64,000 bases of DNA from Ferrovibrio sp. (GCF_025869515.1 NZ_JAOZVR010000116.1:1-64000); one strand, 5' to 3'; counted from the first letter of the stretch, positions 16,292-24,597 are shown. Notes: generated by a model from the letters alone, not told the origin. Made by a program: numbers and translations.

Positions 16292-17920
16292 ATGAACGCA
16301 GCTCCGGTCGGCACCTTCGCCCCGTTCCAGCACAGAACCTTCCGGCTGTTCTGGACCGCCTCGCTGATTTCCAATATCGGCGTGCTGGTGCAGACCATCG
16401 GCGCCAGCTGGGTGATGATGACCATCAGCGGCTCGGCCGGCCTGGTTGCACTGGTGCAGAGCATGAATGCGCTGCCGGTGATGCTGTTCGCCCTGGCGGC
16501 CGGCGCGCTGGCCGACAATTTCGACCGGCGCCTGATCATGCTCGGCGCCCAGGCGGCCATGCTGGCCTTCACTTTGCTGCTGGCGGCGGCCGTCTATTTC
16601 GACTGGGTCACGCCCTGGCTGCTGCTCGGCCTGACCTTCCTGATCGGCACCGGCTCCGCGGTGAACAGTCCCTCCTGGCAGGCCAGCATCCGCGACACGG
16701 TGCCGCGCGACACGATTTCGGCGGCGGTGACGCTCAACAACATGGGCTTCAACGTCACCCGCAGCATCGGCCCGGCCATCGGCGGCACCATCGTGGCCAG
16801 CCTGGGCATCAGCCTCGCCTTCCTGTTCAACGCCTTCACCTACCTGCCCATCCTCTGGGTGCTGGCGAAATGGCGGCCGGATGTCGCCAAGCCGGACCTG
16901 CCGCGCGAGGGTTTCCTGAGCGCGATGTCGGCCGGGCTGCGCTATGTCGCGATGTCGCCGAATATCCTGATCGTGCTGTTCCGCACCATCCTGTTCAGTG
17001 CCTGCGCCGTCTCCGTGCTGGCGCTGCTGCCCGTCGTCGCCCGCGACCTGCTGGGCGCCGGCGCGCTGACCTATGGCGGTCTGCTCGGCACCTTCGGCCT
17101 CGGCGCCATCCTCGGCGCCTTCGTCAGCGGCCGCATCCGGCAGCGCATGGTGGACGAAACGGTGGTCCGCATCTGCTGCCTGGTTTTCCTCGCCGCCACC
17201 GTCGCGCTGGGCCTGAGCGACCAGATCCTGCTGAGCTACCTGGTGCTGATTCCGGCCGGGGCCTGCTGGGTGATCACGCTGTCGCTGTTCAACATCTCGG
17301 TGCAGCTTTCGACGCCGCGCTGGGTGGTCGGCCGCGCCATCGCGCTCTACCAGATGACAAATTTCGGCGGCCTGGCCATCGGCAGCTGGCTCTGGGGCGC
17401 GCTCGCCGATGCGCAGGGCGTGTCGACCGCGCTGGTCGCCGGCGGCTCAAGCCTGCTGCTCTGCGCCATCGCCGGCCTGCGCTTCAGGGTGCCGACGGTC
17501 GTCTCGGTCGACCTCGATCCGCTCGGCCAGTTCGAGGCGCCGGCCACCGAACTGGATATCAAGGCGCGCAGCGGACCGATCTTCGTCATGATCGAATACC
17601 GCATCCGGCAGGAGGATATCCCCGACTTCCTGCGCGCCATGACCATCCGCCGCCGCATCCGCCTGCGCGACGGCGCCCAGCGCTGGGCGCTGCTGCGCCA
17701 TGTGGAGGAGCCGGAGCGCTGGACCGAGTCCTATCATGTGCCGACCTGGCTGGAATACATCCGGCACAATTCGCGGCGCACCAAGGCCGATGCCGAGGTG
17801 ATGGCGCAGCTGCGCCGGCTGAACCAGGGCGAGCCGCCGCGTGTGCATCGCTGGATCGAACGGCAGACGGTGCCGCCGACCGAGGACATCACGCTGAAGA
17901 GCGCGACGGAATTTCATTGA
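16292..17920 (+). CDS. MFS_3-type exporter with C-terminal monooxygenase-like domain
   Basis: 542 residues. An EntS-like major facilitator portion (about 1-415, twelve predicted helices, opening FQHRTFRLFWTASLISNIG) is followed by a soluble domain of about 115 residues starting IFVMIEYRIRQEDIPDFLRAM. That domain resembles the antibiotic-biosynthesis-monooxygenase (ABM) fold often fused to PF05977 exporters; its role is unknown. The ATG at 16292 gives the normal N-terminus; a longer in-frame reading back to 16154 has no transporter features and overlaps the divergent gene's promoter region. The substrate is unknown. Confidence 0.88.
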   Translation: MNAAPVGTFAPFQHRTFRLFWTASLISNIGVLVQTIGASWVMMTISGSAGLVALVQSMNALPVMLFALAAGALADNFDRRLIMLGAQAAMLAFTLLLAAAVYFDWVTPWLLLGLTFLIGTGSAVNSPSWQASIRDTVPRDTISAAVTLNNMGFNVTRSIGPAIGGTIVASLGISLAFLFNAFTYLPILWVLAKWRPDVAKPDLPREGFLSAMSAGLRYVAMSPNILIVLFRTILFSACAVSVLALLPVVARDLLGAGALTYGGLLGTFGLGAILGAFVSGRIRQRMVDETVVRICCLVFLAATVALGLSDQILLSYLVLIPAGACWVITLSLFNISVQLSTPRWVVGRAIALYQMTNFGGLAIGSWLWGALADAQGVSTALVAGGSSLLLCAIAGLRFRVPTVVSVDLDPLGQFEAPATELDIKARSGPIFVMIEYRIRQEDIPDFLRAMTIRRRIRLRDGAQRWALLRHVEEPERWTESYHVPTWLEYIRHNSRRTKADAEVMAQLRRLNQGEPPRVHRWIERQTVPPTEDITLKSATEFH

Positions 17921-17935
17921 GGGCGCGGCCCCAGC

Positions 17936-18012
17936 CCCTTCATAAAGAATCTGCAGCCCCCATCGAAAGCGCCAATGCGGCGATGGAGGCAGAGACGCGG
18001 GCGATTGAATAA
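17936..18012 (+). pseudogene. Remnant of a plsC-like gene 3' end
   Basis: Bases 17961-18003 match the plsC 3' end at 11964-12006 in 40 of 43 positions and in the same codon phase, giving IESANAAMEAETRA followed by two new codons and TAA at 18010-18012 (plsC itself has IESANATLEAETRA). Weaker similarity continues upstream to about 17937 with one base missing. Nothing else of an acyltransferase is present. It begins 15 bp after the MFS stop and marks the left edge of the AT-richer island. Confidence 0.7.
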
Positions 18013-18064
18013 TCGACTGATTACTCTGACTTACAAAAAATGTCATCGCCCTCATACGCCTCAG

Positions 18065-18694
18065 CTAGTTATCCTCCCCGACTAGGCGTCGAAATGCAGC
18101 TTCAAGTTCTTTCAGCGCCTGCTTTATCTCACCGTCAACTTTGCTCTCCACCTCACCCCAAACTTTCATGGGCGCAATCGCATTCGGAGAATCTACCATC
18201 AAGGCGAACATATTTCCCGCAGTCACAAGACTCTGATTAATATCTTCCAATTTTGCCGCAGTTTCTTGGGGGACAAATATTACATTCCCCATATAAGCAG
18301 TTCTGAATTTCTGATGCGCCGCGCGCAATTCCTTGAAGCGCTCTTGCCGCGACGGCGCCCCTGTCGCTTCAAACGAGTTCACGTATGCCTTTAGGCAATC
18401 GTAAACTTCTCGCAGCGTTGCATAGATGTCGGCAAGAATATTAGCGCGCTTTTCATGGAGCCGCTGGAAGCGGAACTCTCTTTCCGCGGCTGCAATTCGG
18501 ATATCAGAACGTATCCTCTCTAGTTCTTTGTCGGCCTCTGCCTTAAGAGAAATTTTCATCGACTCAAGGCGCTCGCTATATTGAGCCTGAATTTTCGCCT
18601 TAATCCGTTCGGAGATATATGTCCGCAAAACAAACACAACAAAGCCAGACGTGAGCAGCGAGATTGCCGCGCTTAAAAGTAAATTCTGCATCAT
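18065..18694 (-). CDS. Orphan membrane-anchored coiled-coil protein
   Basis: 209 residues. One N-terminal transmembrane helix (about 5-24), then a long charged helix rich in Glu, Lys and Arg (about 28-90) likely to be a coiled coil, then a mainly helical tail. AEREFRFQRLHEKRANILADIY is the most distinctive stretch and reminds me of unassigned island-borne proteins, but I cannot name a family. A strong Shine-Dalgarno-like AAGGGGG precedes the start; the ATG at 18691 is an equal alternative. Base composition is clearly more AT-rich than surrounding genes, which suggests transfer. It lies 95 bp downstream of the other island gene in the same direction. Confidence 0.7.
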   Translation of the reverse strand: MMQNLLLSAAISLLTSGFVVFVLRTYISERIKAKIQAQYSERLESMKISLKAEADKELERIRSDIRIAAAEREFRFQRLHEKRANILADIYATLREVYDCLKAYVNSFEATGAPSRQERFKELRAAHQKFRTAYMGNVIFVPQETAAKLEDINQSLVTAGNMFALMVDSPNAIAPMKVWGEVESKVDGEIKQALKELEAAFRRLVGEDN

Positions 18695-18789
18695 TCACCC
18701 CCCTTTTCTACTTATACCTTGTTATATCTTTCGGGTTTTGAGATCGCTTGGGGCTTTAAAGCACATATGGATTGTCGCCAACTAAACCA

Positions 18790-19488
18790 CTACGTTACCG
18801 CTTTAAGCATGAAGCTCTGCACCACAGCCGAATAGAGTTCCGAATCTGGGAATACCCCCAGTCTGCGCAGCTCATTTGTGGTCTTCTCGAACTTGTCGAT
18901 GTTTGGAGGGGACTCATGGGCAAGTGCGTCTAGCTCGTCCGCGATCTTTAATACGGCCTCTTCATCTGCCTGCATTTCTTCAGCCGATGGCATTCTTGAT
19001 CCCGAGCGGACGCGGAACGTTGCTGTGCGTCGGATATAGTCAGAAAGCCCACCCACCGCCGCTTGTCGCAACGAATGGGCAATTCGGTCAGCGGTCTGAA
19101 TGTCGCCAGTTACGACAAGCTCCTGGTGATAGCGCCTAAGATCGCCGATAAGCCTGCGCGCCAACAATTCTGATGCCAGCAATCGATCAACCCGGCGACG
19201 GTTCCGATCCGTGCTGGTCGTCAACTCGCCCTCGACAGCCGCACTGCGTCCGCGTTTCCTGTCTAGCACTGCTGCATCAGCCGAGAGCTTCGCCTCTTGA
19301 ACGCTTGACGAAAGACCCTGTCGAAACGTCTTAGCGCCGACCTGCTGGCTATCGGCAACATACCAAGCGAAACGCCCTTCTGGGTTTGGCTGCTCAAAGG
19401 CGGTTCCGATGAGATTGTCACCAAAGAAACGAACCCAATGCGGGCCGACATGGTGCAGGCCGTTCTCGTATCGCTTCCAATCCTTCAT
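18790..19488 (-). CDS. Orphan island protein of unknown function
   Basis: 232 residues, soluble, no signal peptide. The N-terminal 50 residues contain a compact Trp/His/Gly-rich segment (WKRYENGLHHVGPHWVRFFG); the remainder is helical and charged, with RNRRRVDRLLASELLARRL around 100. I do not recognise the family. Lower GC than neighbouring genes. It is preceded by a promoter with an embedded inverted repeat (19503-19552), so it is probably repressible. It is the first gene of a likely two-gene unit with the membrane coiled-coil gene. Confidence 0.65.
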   Translation of the reverse strand: MKDWKRYENGLHHVGPHWVRFFGDNLIGTAFEQPNPEGRFAWYVADSQQVGAKTFRQGLSSSVQEAKLSADAAVLDRKRGRSAAVEGELTTSTDRNRRRVDRLLASELLARRLIGDLRRYHQELVVTGDIQTADRIAHSLRQAAVGGLSDYIRRTATFRVRSGSRMPSAEEMQADEEAVLKIADELDALAHESPPNIDKFEKTTNELRRLGVFPDSELYSAVVQSFMLKAVT

Positions 19489-19502
19489 CGCCTTGCCCTC
19501 TT

Positions 19503-19552
19503 ATTTACGTCGCGACAAAATTACTCTATTTTCGTCACGACGTAAATGGCAA
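19503..19552 (-). promoter_or_regulatory. Promoter with overlapping inverted-repeat operator
   Basis: On the minus strand a -35-like TTGCCA (19552-19547) and a -10-like TAGAGT (19528-19523) are 18 bp apart. The spacer is filled by one arm of an inverted repeat (19529-19547) and the other arm (19503-19520) covers the expected start of transcription near 19516. The outer 10 bp are exact (ATTTACGTCG / CGACGTAAAT). Each arm also has its own partial symmetry around CGTCGCGAC or CGTCACGACG. This is the classic layout of a repressor-controlled promoter. No DNA-binding regulator is evident next to it. Confidence 0.6.
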
Positions 19553-19602
19553 AAATCTGACAGGCTCCCATTAAGCTAGATGTGGTGTGACCTTCGTTTA
19601 GT

Positions 19603-19622
19603 GATCAAGTCCGATCAAGTCC
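19603..19622. repeat. Direct repeat of GATCAAGTCC
   Basis: Two perfect adjacent 10-bp copies (19603-19612, 19613-19622). The unit equals the core of the palindromic repeats (compare 47258-47267 and 63518-63527), so it may be a broken copy. It marks the right border of the AT-richer island. The rest of 19489-19868 (380 bp) carries the operator at 19503, a DnaA-box-like site at 19627 and the nrdJ leader. Confidence 0.6.
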
Positions 19623-19626
19623 GCCC

Positions 19627-19635
19627 TGTGCATAA
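19627..19635 (-). promoter_or_regulatory. DnaA-box-like site upstream of nrdJ
   Basis: TTATGCACA on the minus strand fits the TTATNCACA DnaA consensus, 233 bp before the nrdJ start. Two further GATAAC motifs follow (near 19642 and 19675) and an imperfect dyad CAACATATTGTTG lies at 19700-19712. DnaA and NrdR both regulate ribonucleotide reductase genes in other bacteria. A single 9-mer can occur by chance. Confidence 0.3.
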
Positions 19636-19868
19636 CCCGGGATAACTCGGCAACACCCCCTTGCAGATCGCGGGGATAACCCCGATTTATCAGCCGTTAC
19701 AACATATTGTTGGCCGCACCCCGGTTGATCAATCTGTAGAAACCTTTCGGGAACATTACACTGGACTCTCGGCCCTCGGGCGATAGAGTCAGCCTGAGCT
19801 TTTCCAGCGGCGCGGACCCAGTTTCTCACTGGCCTTGCGCCGCTTTCCGTCTGTCCAGGGTTTGTCCG

Positions 19869-22217
19869 ATGTCGCCGATTGCACCGATTTCCCAGCAGAT
19901 CTGGGACATGAAATACCGCTTCAAGGGGCCGGACGGCGCGCCGGTGGACCAGACGATTCCCGATACCTGGCATCGCATCGCCGCAGCACTTTCGCAGGCC
20001 GAGAGCGATCCCGCCGCACATGAACCGGCCTTCTTCGAGGCCTTGCAGGATTTCCGCTTCCTGCCGGCCGGGCGCATCGTCGCCGGCGCCGGCACCGCGC
20101 GCAAAGTCACGCTGTTCAACTGCTTCGTCATGGGCACGGTGCCCGACGACATGGGCGGCATCTTCGAGCATCTGAAGGAAGCTGCGCTGACCATGCAGCA
20201 GGGCGGCGGCATCGGCTACGACTTCTCGACCCTGCGGCCGCGCGGCGCGCCGGTGAAGGGCGTGGGCGCCGATGCCTCGGGGCCGCTGTCGTTCATGGAT
20301 GTGTGGGACGCGATGTGCCGCACCATCATGTCGGCCGGCAGCCGGCGCGGCGCCATGATGGCCACCCTGCGCTGCGACCATCCCGATATCGAGGCCTTCA
20401 TCGAGGCCAAGCGCGAGGCCAACCGGCTGCGCATGTTCAATCTCTCGGTGCTGGTGACCGACGCCTTCATGGCGGCCGTGAAGCAGAACCTGCCCTGGGA
20501 GCTGAGCTTCAACGGCACCGCCTTCCGCACCGTGCAGGCGCGCGAGCTGTGGGACAAGATCATGCGGGCGACCTATGCCTATGCCGAGCCCGGCGTGATC
20601 TTCATCGACCGCATCAACACGCGCAACAACCTGCATTACTGCGAGACGATCAGCGCCACCAATCCCTGCGGCGAGCAGCCGCTGCCGCCCTACGGCGCCT
20701 GCCTGCTCGGCTCGATCAACCTGGCGCGGCTGGTGCAGCACCCGTTCGAAGCGGATGCGGCGCTCGACCTCGATCTGCTCGACGACCTGACGCGCCGCGC
20801 CGTGCGCATGATGGACAACACCATCGACGTCTCCAATTTCCCGCTGCCGCAGCAGGAAGCCGAGGCGCGCAACAAGCGCCGCATCGGGCTGGGCATCACC
20901 GGGCTCGCCGATGCGCTGATCATGGTGGGCGCGCGCTACGGCTCGGCCGCCTCGATCAAGCTGATCGAGACCTGGATGAAGCGGCTGCAGCGCGCCGCCT
21001 ATCTGGCCTCGGTCGATCTGGCCCGCGAAAAAGGCGCCTTCCCGCTGTTCGACCGCGACCAGTATCTCGCCGGCGAGAGCATCCGCGAACTGGATGCCGA
21101 CGTGCGCGACGCGATTACCGAACATGGCATCCGCAACGCGCTGCTGACCTCGATCGCGCCGACCGGCACCATCTCGCTGTTCGCCGACAATATCTCGTCC
21201 GGCCTGGAGCCGGTGTTCAGCTTCACCTATACCCGCACCGTGCTGATGCCCGATGGGTCGCGCCGGCAGGAGGAAGTCAGCGACTATGCCTATCGGCTCT
21301 ATCGCCAGCTCAAGGGCGATAACGCGCCGCTGACCGAGGCTTTCGTCGATGCGCAGGGCCTGGCGCCGGCCGACCATGTGCGCGTGCAGGCCGCCGTGCA
21401 GAAATATATCGACAGCTCGATCTCCAAGACCATCAACGTGCCCGAGGAGATCGATTTCGAGAGCTTCAAGGACATCTACCTGATGGCCTATGAGCAGGGC
21501 TGCAAGGGCTGCACCACCTATCGCCCGAACGACATCACCGGCTCGGTGCTGACGGTGAAGAAGGACGAGAAGAAGCCGGCCGCCGCTGAAGCCTCGCAGG
21601 CCGAACTGCCGCTGATGCCTCTGGCCAAGCCGGTGCAGGTGATGAAGCCGCGCGATCCGCTCGCCGCCGGCGGCGTGATCTACATGACCAAGCCGCTGGA
21701 CCGCCCGGAAGCCCTGCCCGGCCGCACCTACAAGATCACCTGGCCGGATTCCGAACACGCGATGTATATCACGCTGAACGACATCCTGCAGGACGGCCGC
21801 CTGCGGCCCTTCGAGGTGTTCGTCAATTCGAAGAATACCGAACACTATGCCTGGACGGTGGCGCTGACCCGCATGATCTCGGCGGTGTTCCGGCGCGGCG
21901 GCGACGTGTCCTTCGTGGTCGACGAGCTGAAGGCGGTGTTCGATCCGCGCGGCGGCCACTGGATGGGCGGCAAGTATGTGCCCTCGCTGCTGGCCGCCAT
22001 CGGCGGCGTGATCGAGCAGCATCTGATCGAGATCGGCTTCATGGCCGATCCGGACAACCAGCGCGAGGAACGCGCCGTGCTGGCGCTGGCCGCCAATGCG
22101 GAAAGCCCCAAGCCGCTGTCCGGCCTGCGCCAGTGTCCGAAATGCGGCCAGCCCGGCCTGATCAAGTCCGAGGGTTGCGACACCTGCACCTCCTGCGGCT
22201 ATAGTAAGTGCGGATAA
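19869..22217 (+). CDS. nrdJ: Adenosylcobalamin-dependent (class II) ribonucleoside-diphosphate reductase
   Basis: Makes deoxyribonucleotides with a B12-generated thiyl radical, so needs no oxygen. 782 residues. The active-site loop NPCGEQPLPPYG starts at 265 (Asn265, Cys267, Glu269), with the redox cysteine partner near Cys85 (FNCFVMGT). SIAPTGTISLFADN and a linker rich in Lys/Ala follow, then a C-terminal cysteine-rich tail (CPKCG...CDTCTSCGYSKCG) that can shuttle electrons. Length fits the TIGR02504 short form rather than the about 1,200-residue form of many alphaproteobacteria. No Shine-Dalgarno is obvious before the ATG at 19869. No class I reductase gene is in the window. Confidence 0.95.
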   Translation: MSPIAPISQQIWDMKYRFKGPDGAPVDQTIPDTWHRIAAALSQAESDPAAHEPAFFEALQDFRFLPAGRIVAGAGTARKVTLFNCFVMGTVPDDMGGIFEHLKEAALTMQQGGGIGYDFSTLRPRGAPVKGVGADASGPLSFMDVWDAMCRTIMSAGSRRGAMMATLRCDHPDIEAFIEAKREANRLRMFNLSVLVTDAFMAAVKQNLPWELSFNGTAFRTVQARELWDKIMRATYAYAEPGVIFIDRINTRNNLHYCETISATNPCGEQPLPPYGACLLGSINLARLVQHPFEADAALDLDLLDDLTRRAVRMMDNTIDVSNFPLPQQEAEARNKRRIGLGITGLADALIMVGARYGSAASIKLIETWMKRLQRAAYLASVDLAREKGAFPLFDRDQYLAGESIRELDADVRDAITEHGIRNALLTSIAPTGTISLFADNISSGLEPVFSFTYTRTVLMPDGSRRQEEVSDYAYRLYRQLKGDNAPLTEAFVDAQGLAPADHVRVQAAVQKYIDSSISKTINVPEEIDFESFKDIYLMAYEQGCKGCTTYRPNDITGSVLTVKKDEKKPAAAEASQAELPLMPLAKPVQVMKPRDPLAAGGVIYMTKPLDRPEALPGRTYKITWPDSEHAMYITLNDILQDGRLRPFEVFVNSKNTEHYAWTVALTRMISAVFRRGGDVSFVVDELKAVFDPRGGHWMGGKYVPSLLAAIGGVIEQHLIEIGFMADPDNQREERAVLALAANAESPKPLSGLRQCPKCGQPGLIKSEGCDTCTSCGYSKCG

Positions 22218-22249
22218 GGAAGCGCCTGCCGCACGCGTAAAGCGCTTCC
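22218..22249. other. Stem-loop after nrdJ
   Basis: GGAAGCGC (22218-22225) pairs perfectly with GCGCTTCC (22242-22249). It begins right after the nrdJ stop and ends 27 bp before the HAD gene. There is no T-tract, so it may be an attenuating or RNA-stabilising hairpin rather than a terminator. Confidence 0.4.
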
Positions 22250-22276
22250 GTTAGGGAAACGCACCGCACAGCCAGC

Positions 22277-22948
22277 ATGCAGTCCGATCAGCCGATCAAA
22301 GCCGTCCAGCCTATCAAAGCCGTGCTGTGGGATTTCGGCGGGGTGATCATGACCTCGCCCTTCGATGCCTTCCGCCGCTACGAGGAAGACCGCGGCCTGC
22401 CGCGCGATTTCCTGCGCCGGGTCAACAGCACCAATCCGCATGGCAATGCCTGGGCCTGTTTCGAACGCGGCGAGGTGGATGCCGCCACCTTCGGCACGCT
22501 GTTCCTGGCCGAGAGCACGGCTTTGGGCCATGCCGTGCATGGCGGCGAGGTGCTGGCGCTGATCTCGGGCGAGGTGCGGCCGCGCATGGTGGCGGCGCTG
22601 AAACAGGTGAAGACGCGCTATCGCATCGCCTGCCTGACCAACAACATGCCGCATGGCCATGGCCCGGCGATGACCGGCTCGCCCGAACGCGCCCGGGCCG
22701 TCGCCGAGGTGATCGCGCTGTTCGAGATCGTGGTCGAATCGAGCAAGGTCGGTGTGCGCAAGCCCGAGCCGGAATTCTACGAACGGGCCTGCGGGTTGCT
22801 CGGCATCCAGCCGACGGAAGCCGTGTTCCTCGACGACCTCGGCATCAACCTGAAACCGGCCGCCGCCATGGGCATGCGCACCATCAAGGTGACCGACCCG
22901 GAGGCGGCGCTGGCCGAACTGAGCGCAATGATTGGCATGGAGCTGTAA
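22277..22948 (+). CDS. HAD-IA hydrolase
   Basis: 223 residues, close in style to the phosphatase domain of soluble epoxide hydrolase and ACAD10. Motif I is LWDFGGVI (nucleophile Asp near 19), motif II CLTNN, motif III SSKVGVRKPEPEFY, motif IV VFLDDLGINL. The substrate is unknown. The extreme N-terminus carries an 18-bp in-frame duplication, giving QPIKAV twice. It ends 4 bp before the ligase start, so the two are co-transcribed. Confidence 0.85.
   Translation: MQSDQPIKAVQPIKAVLWDFGGVIMTSPFDAFRRYEEDRGLPRDFLRRVNSTNPHGNAWACFERGEVDAATFGTLFLAESTALGHAVHGGEVLALISGEVRPRMVAALKQVKTRYRIACLTNNMPHGHGPAMTGSPERARAVAEVIALFEIVVESSKVGVRKPEPEFYERACGLLGIQPTEAVFLDDLGINLKPAAAMGMRTIKVTDPEAALAELSAMIGMEL
22289..22324. 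repeat. 18-bp tandem duplication at the start of the HAD gene
   Basis: Units 22289-22306 and 22307-22324 differ at two positions. Both encode QPIKAV, directly before the first conserved strand. Confidence 0.8.
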
Positions 22949-22952
22949 CACG

Positions 22953-24512
22953 ATGAATCCGGGACTCCTGAAGGGGGCTGACGCCCTGCTGGCCGGCGAC
23001 TTCGCCACCCTGTCCGACCTGGTGCGCGCCTATGCCGAGGAACGCCCCGACCATCCGGCGGTCATAGATGCAGAGGGAACGCTGACCTACGGCCAGCTGG
23101 ATGCCCGCGCAGATCGCGTGGCCGCCGCCCTGCAGCGCGACGGTGCGAAGCATTCGGTCAGCATCGTCAGTTCCTCCCGCAACGACTATGTCACGGTCTA
23201 TCTCGGCGCCTTGCGCGCCGGGCTGGCGGTGGCGCCGCTGGCGCCATCTTCGCTGCCCGAACAGATCGTCGCCATGGCGCAGGATGCCGATGCGGAGCAC
23301 CTGTTCCTCGACGGCGACAACGAACAGGCGCTGCGCGCCGTGCTGGCCGAGCTGCCGCCGCGCCGCATCCGGCTGGACACGCCGCAGTTCGAGCAATGGC
23401 TGGCGCCCGAAGGTGCAAAGCCCGCGCCGGTGGAAACCACGCCGGCGATGCCGTTCAACATCATCTATTCCTCGGGTACGACGGGCACGCCCAAGGGCAT
23501 CGTGCAGTCGCATGGCATGCGCTGGCTGCATATGCAGCGCGCCAATCTTTACGGCTACGACCGCCATGCCGTCACGCTGCTGTCGACGCCACTCTATTCC
23601 AATACGACTTTGGTGAGTCTGTTTCCCACCCTGGCCGGCGGCGGCACCGCCGTGCTGATGGCGAAATTCGACGTGGTGAAATACCTGGAGCTGGCGCAGA
23701 CATACCGCGTCACCCACACGATGCTGGTGCCGGTGCAGTACCAGCGCGTGATGGCGCATCCGGATTTCGACAGGTATGACCTGAGTGCCTTCCGCGCCAA
23801 ATTCTGCACCAGCGCGCCGTTCAATGCGGCGCTGAAGGCCGATATCCTGAAACGCTGGCCCGGCAAGCTGACCGAGTATTACGGCATGACCGAGGGCGGC
23901 GGCACCTGCATCCTGGTGGCCGACGAATTCCCCGACAAGCTGCATACCGTGGGGCGCCCGGCCGAAGGCCATGACATCCGCCTGATCGGCGAAGACGGCA
24001 AGCCGGTGAAGCCCGGCGAGATCGGCGAGATCGTCGGCCATTCCGGCGCGATCATGACCAACTACCACAAGCAGCCCGGCAAGACGGCGGAAGCCGAATG
24101 GTATGACGAGACCGGCAAACGCTTCATCCGCACCGGCGATATGGGGCGTTTCGACGCGGACGGTTTCATGCAGCTGATGGACCGCCGCAAGGACATGATC
24201 ATTTCCGGCGGCTTCAACATCTATCCCAGCGACCTGGAAGCCATCCTCAAGCAGCATGCGGCGGTGTTCGATGTGGCGGTGGTGGGCGTGGCCAGCGAGC
24301 AATGGGGCGAAACCCCGGTGGCCTTCGTGGTGCTGCGGCCGGGCAGCAGCGTCTCCGCGCCGGAGCTGCTACTCTGGGCCAATGCCAAACTCGGCAAGAT
24401 GCAGCGCATCTCGGCGATCGAATTCCGCGACGCGCTGCCGCGCAGCGCCATCGGCAAGGTGCTGAAGCGCGAGTTGCGGGATGAATACGGCAAGGCTGCG
24501 GTATCCACCTGA
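22953..24512 (+). CDS. Class I adenylate-forming enzyme (acyl-CoA synthetase type)
   Basis: 519 residues. It activates a carboxylic acid as acyl-AMP and then forms a thioester. Core motifs: YSSGTTGTPKG around 172-182, YYGMTEGGG, RTGDMGRFDADGF, the hinge DRRKDMIISGGFNIYP, and the C-terminal catalytic lysine in PRSAIGKVLKREL. The acyl substrate is not evident; it could be a medium or long chain, or aromatic acid. I chose the ATG at 22953, 4 bp after the HAD stop; an earlier start at 22932 would run through the HAD gene end. Confidence 0.9.
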   Translation: MNPGLLKGADALLAGDFATLSDLVRAYAEERPDHPAVIDAEGTLTYGQLDARADRVAAALQRDGAKHSVSIVSSSRNDYVTVYLGALRAGLAVAPLAPSSLPEQIVAMAQDADAEHLFLDGDNEQALRAVLAELPPRRIRLDTPQFEQWLAPEGAKPAPVETTPAMPFNIIYSSGTTGTPKGIVQSHGMRWLHMQRANLYGYDRHAVTLLSTPLYSNTTLVSLFPTLAGGGTAVLMAKFDVVKYLELAQTYRVTHTMLVPVQYQRVMAHPDFDRYDLSAFRAKFCTSAPFNAALKADILKRWPGKLTEYYGMTEGGGTCILVADEFPDKLHTVGRPAEGHDIRLIGEDGKPVKPGEIGEIVGHSGAIMTNYHKQPGKTAEAEWYDETGKRFIRTGDMGRFDADGFMQLMDRRKDMIISGGFNIYPSDLEAILKQHAAVFDVAVVGVASEQWGETPVAFVVLRPGSSVSAPELLLWANAKLGKMQRISAIEFRDALPRSAIGKVLKRELRDEYGKAAVST

Positions 24513-24517
24513 TCGTC

Positions 24518-24583
24518 ATGGTCGGGCTTGACCCGACCATCTCAGGCCGCATAGCCAAAGGTCCTCGGGCCGAGCCCGAGGAC
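24518..24583. repeat. Two family A palindromic repeats
   Basis: Stems ATGGTCGGG (24518-24526) / CCCGACCAT (24532-24540) and GTCCTCGGG (24561-24569) / CCCGAGGAC (24575-24583), in the gap between convergent genes. Each has a 5-base loop; the first contains CTTGA and the GTCAT edge seen at other copies. Confidence 0.7.
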
Positions 24584-24597
24584 GACGCTCTTCCGCC

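Noticed and set aside
19699-19714. NrdR box
   Set aside because: The dyad has odd length and departs from the NrdR consensus; no second box at the usual spacing.
19636-19868. Cobalamin riboswitch in front of nrdJ
   Set aside because: No B12-box-like conserved sequence seen; the leader is also short.
19605-22022. 805-residue antisense open frame over nrdJ
   Set aside because: Low-complexity His/Arg/Gly/Ala composition; nrdJ on the other strand has all catalytic motifs.
24518-24583. Palindromes as intrinsic terminators
   Set aside because: Stems are strong but no T-tract follows on either side, unlike 51099, 52892 and 58630.
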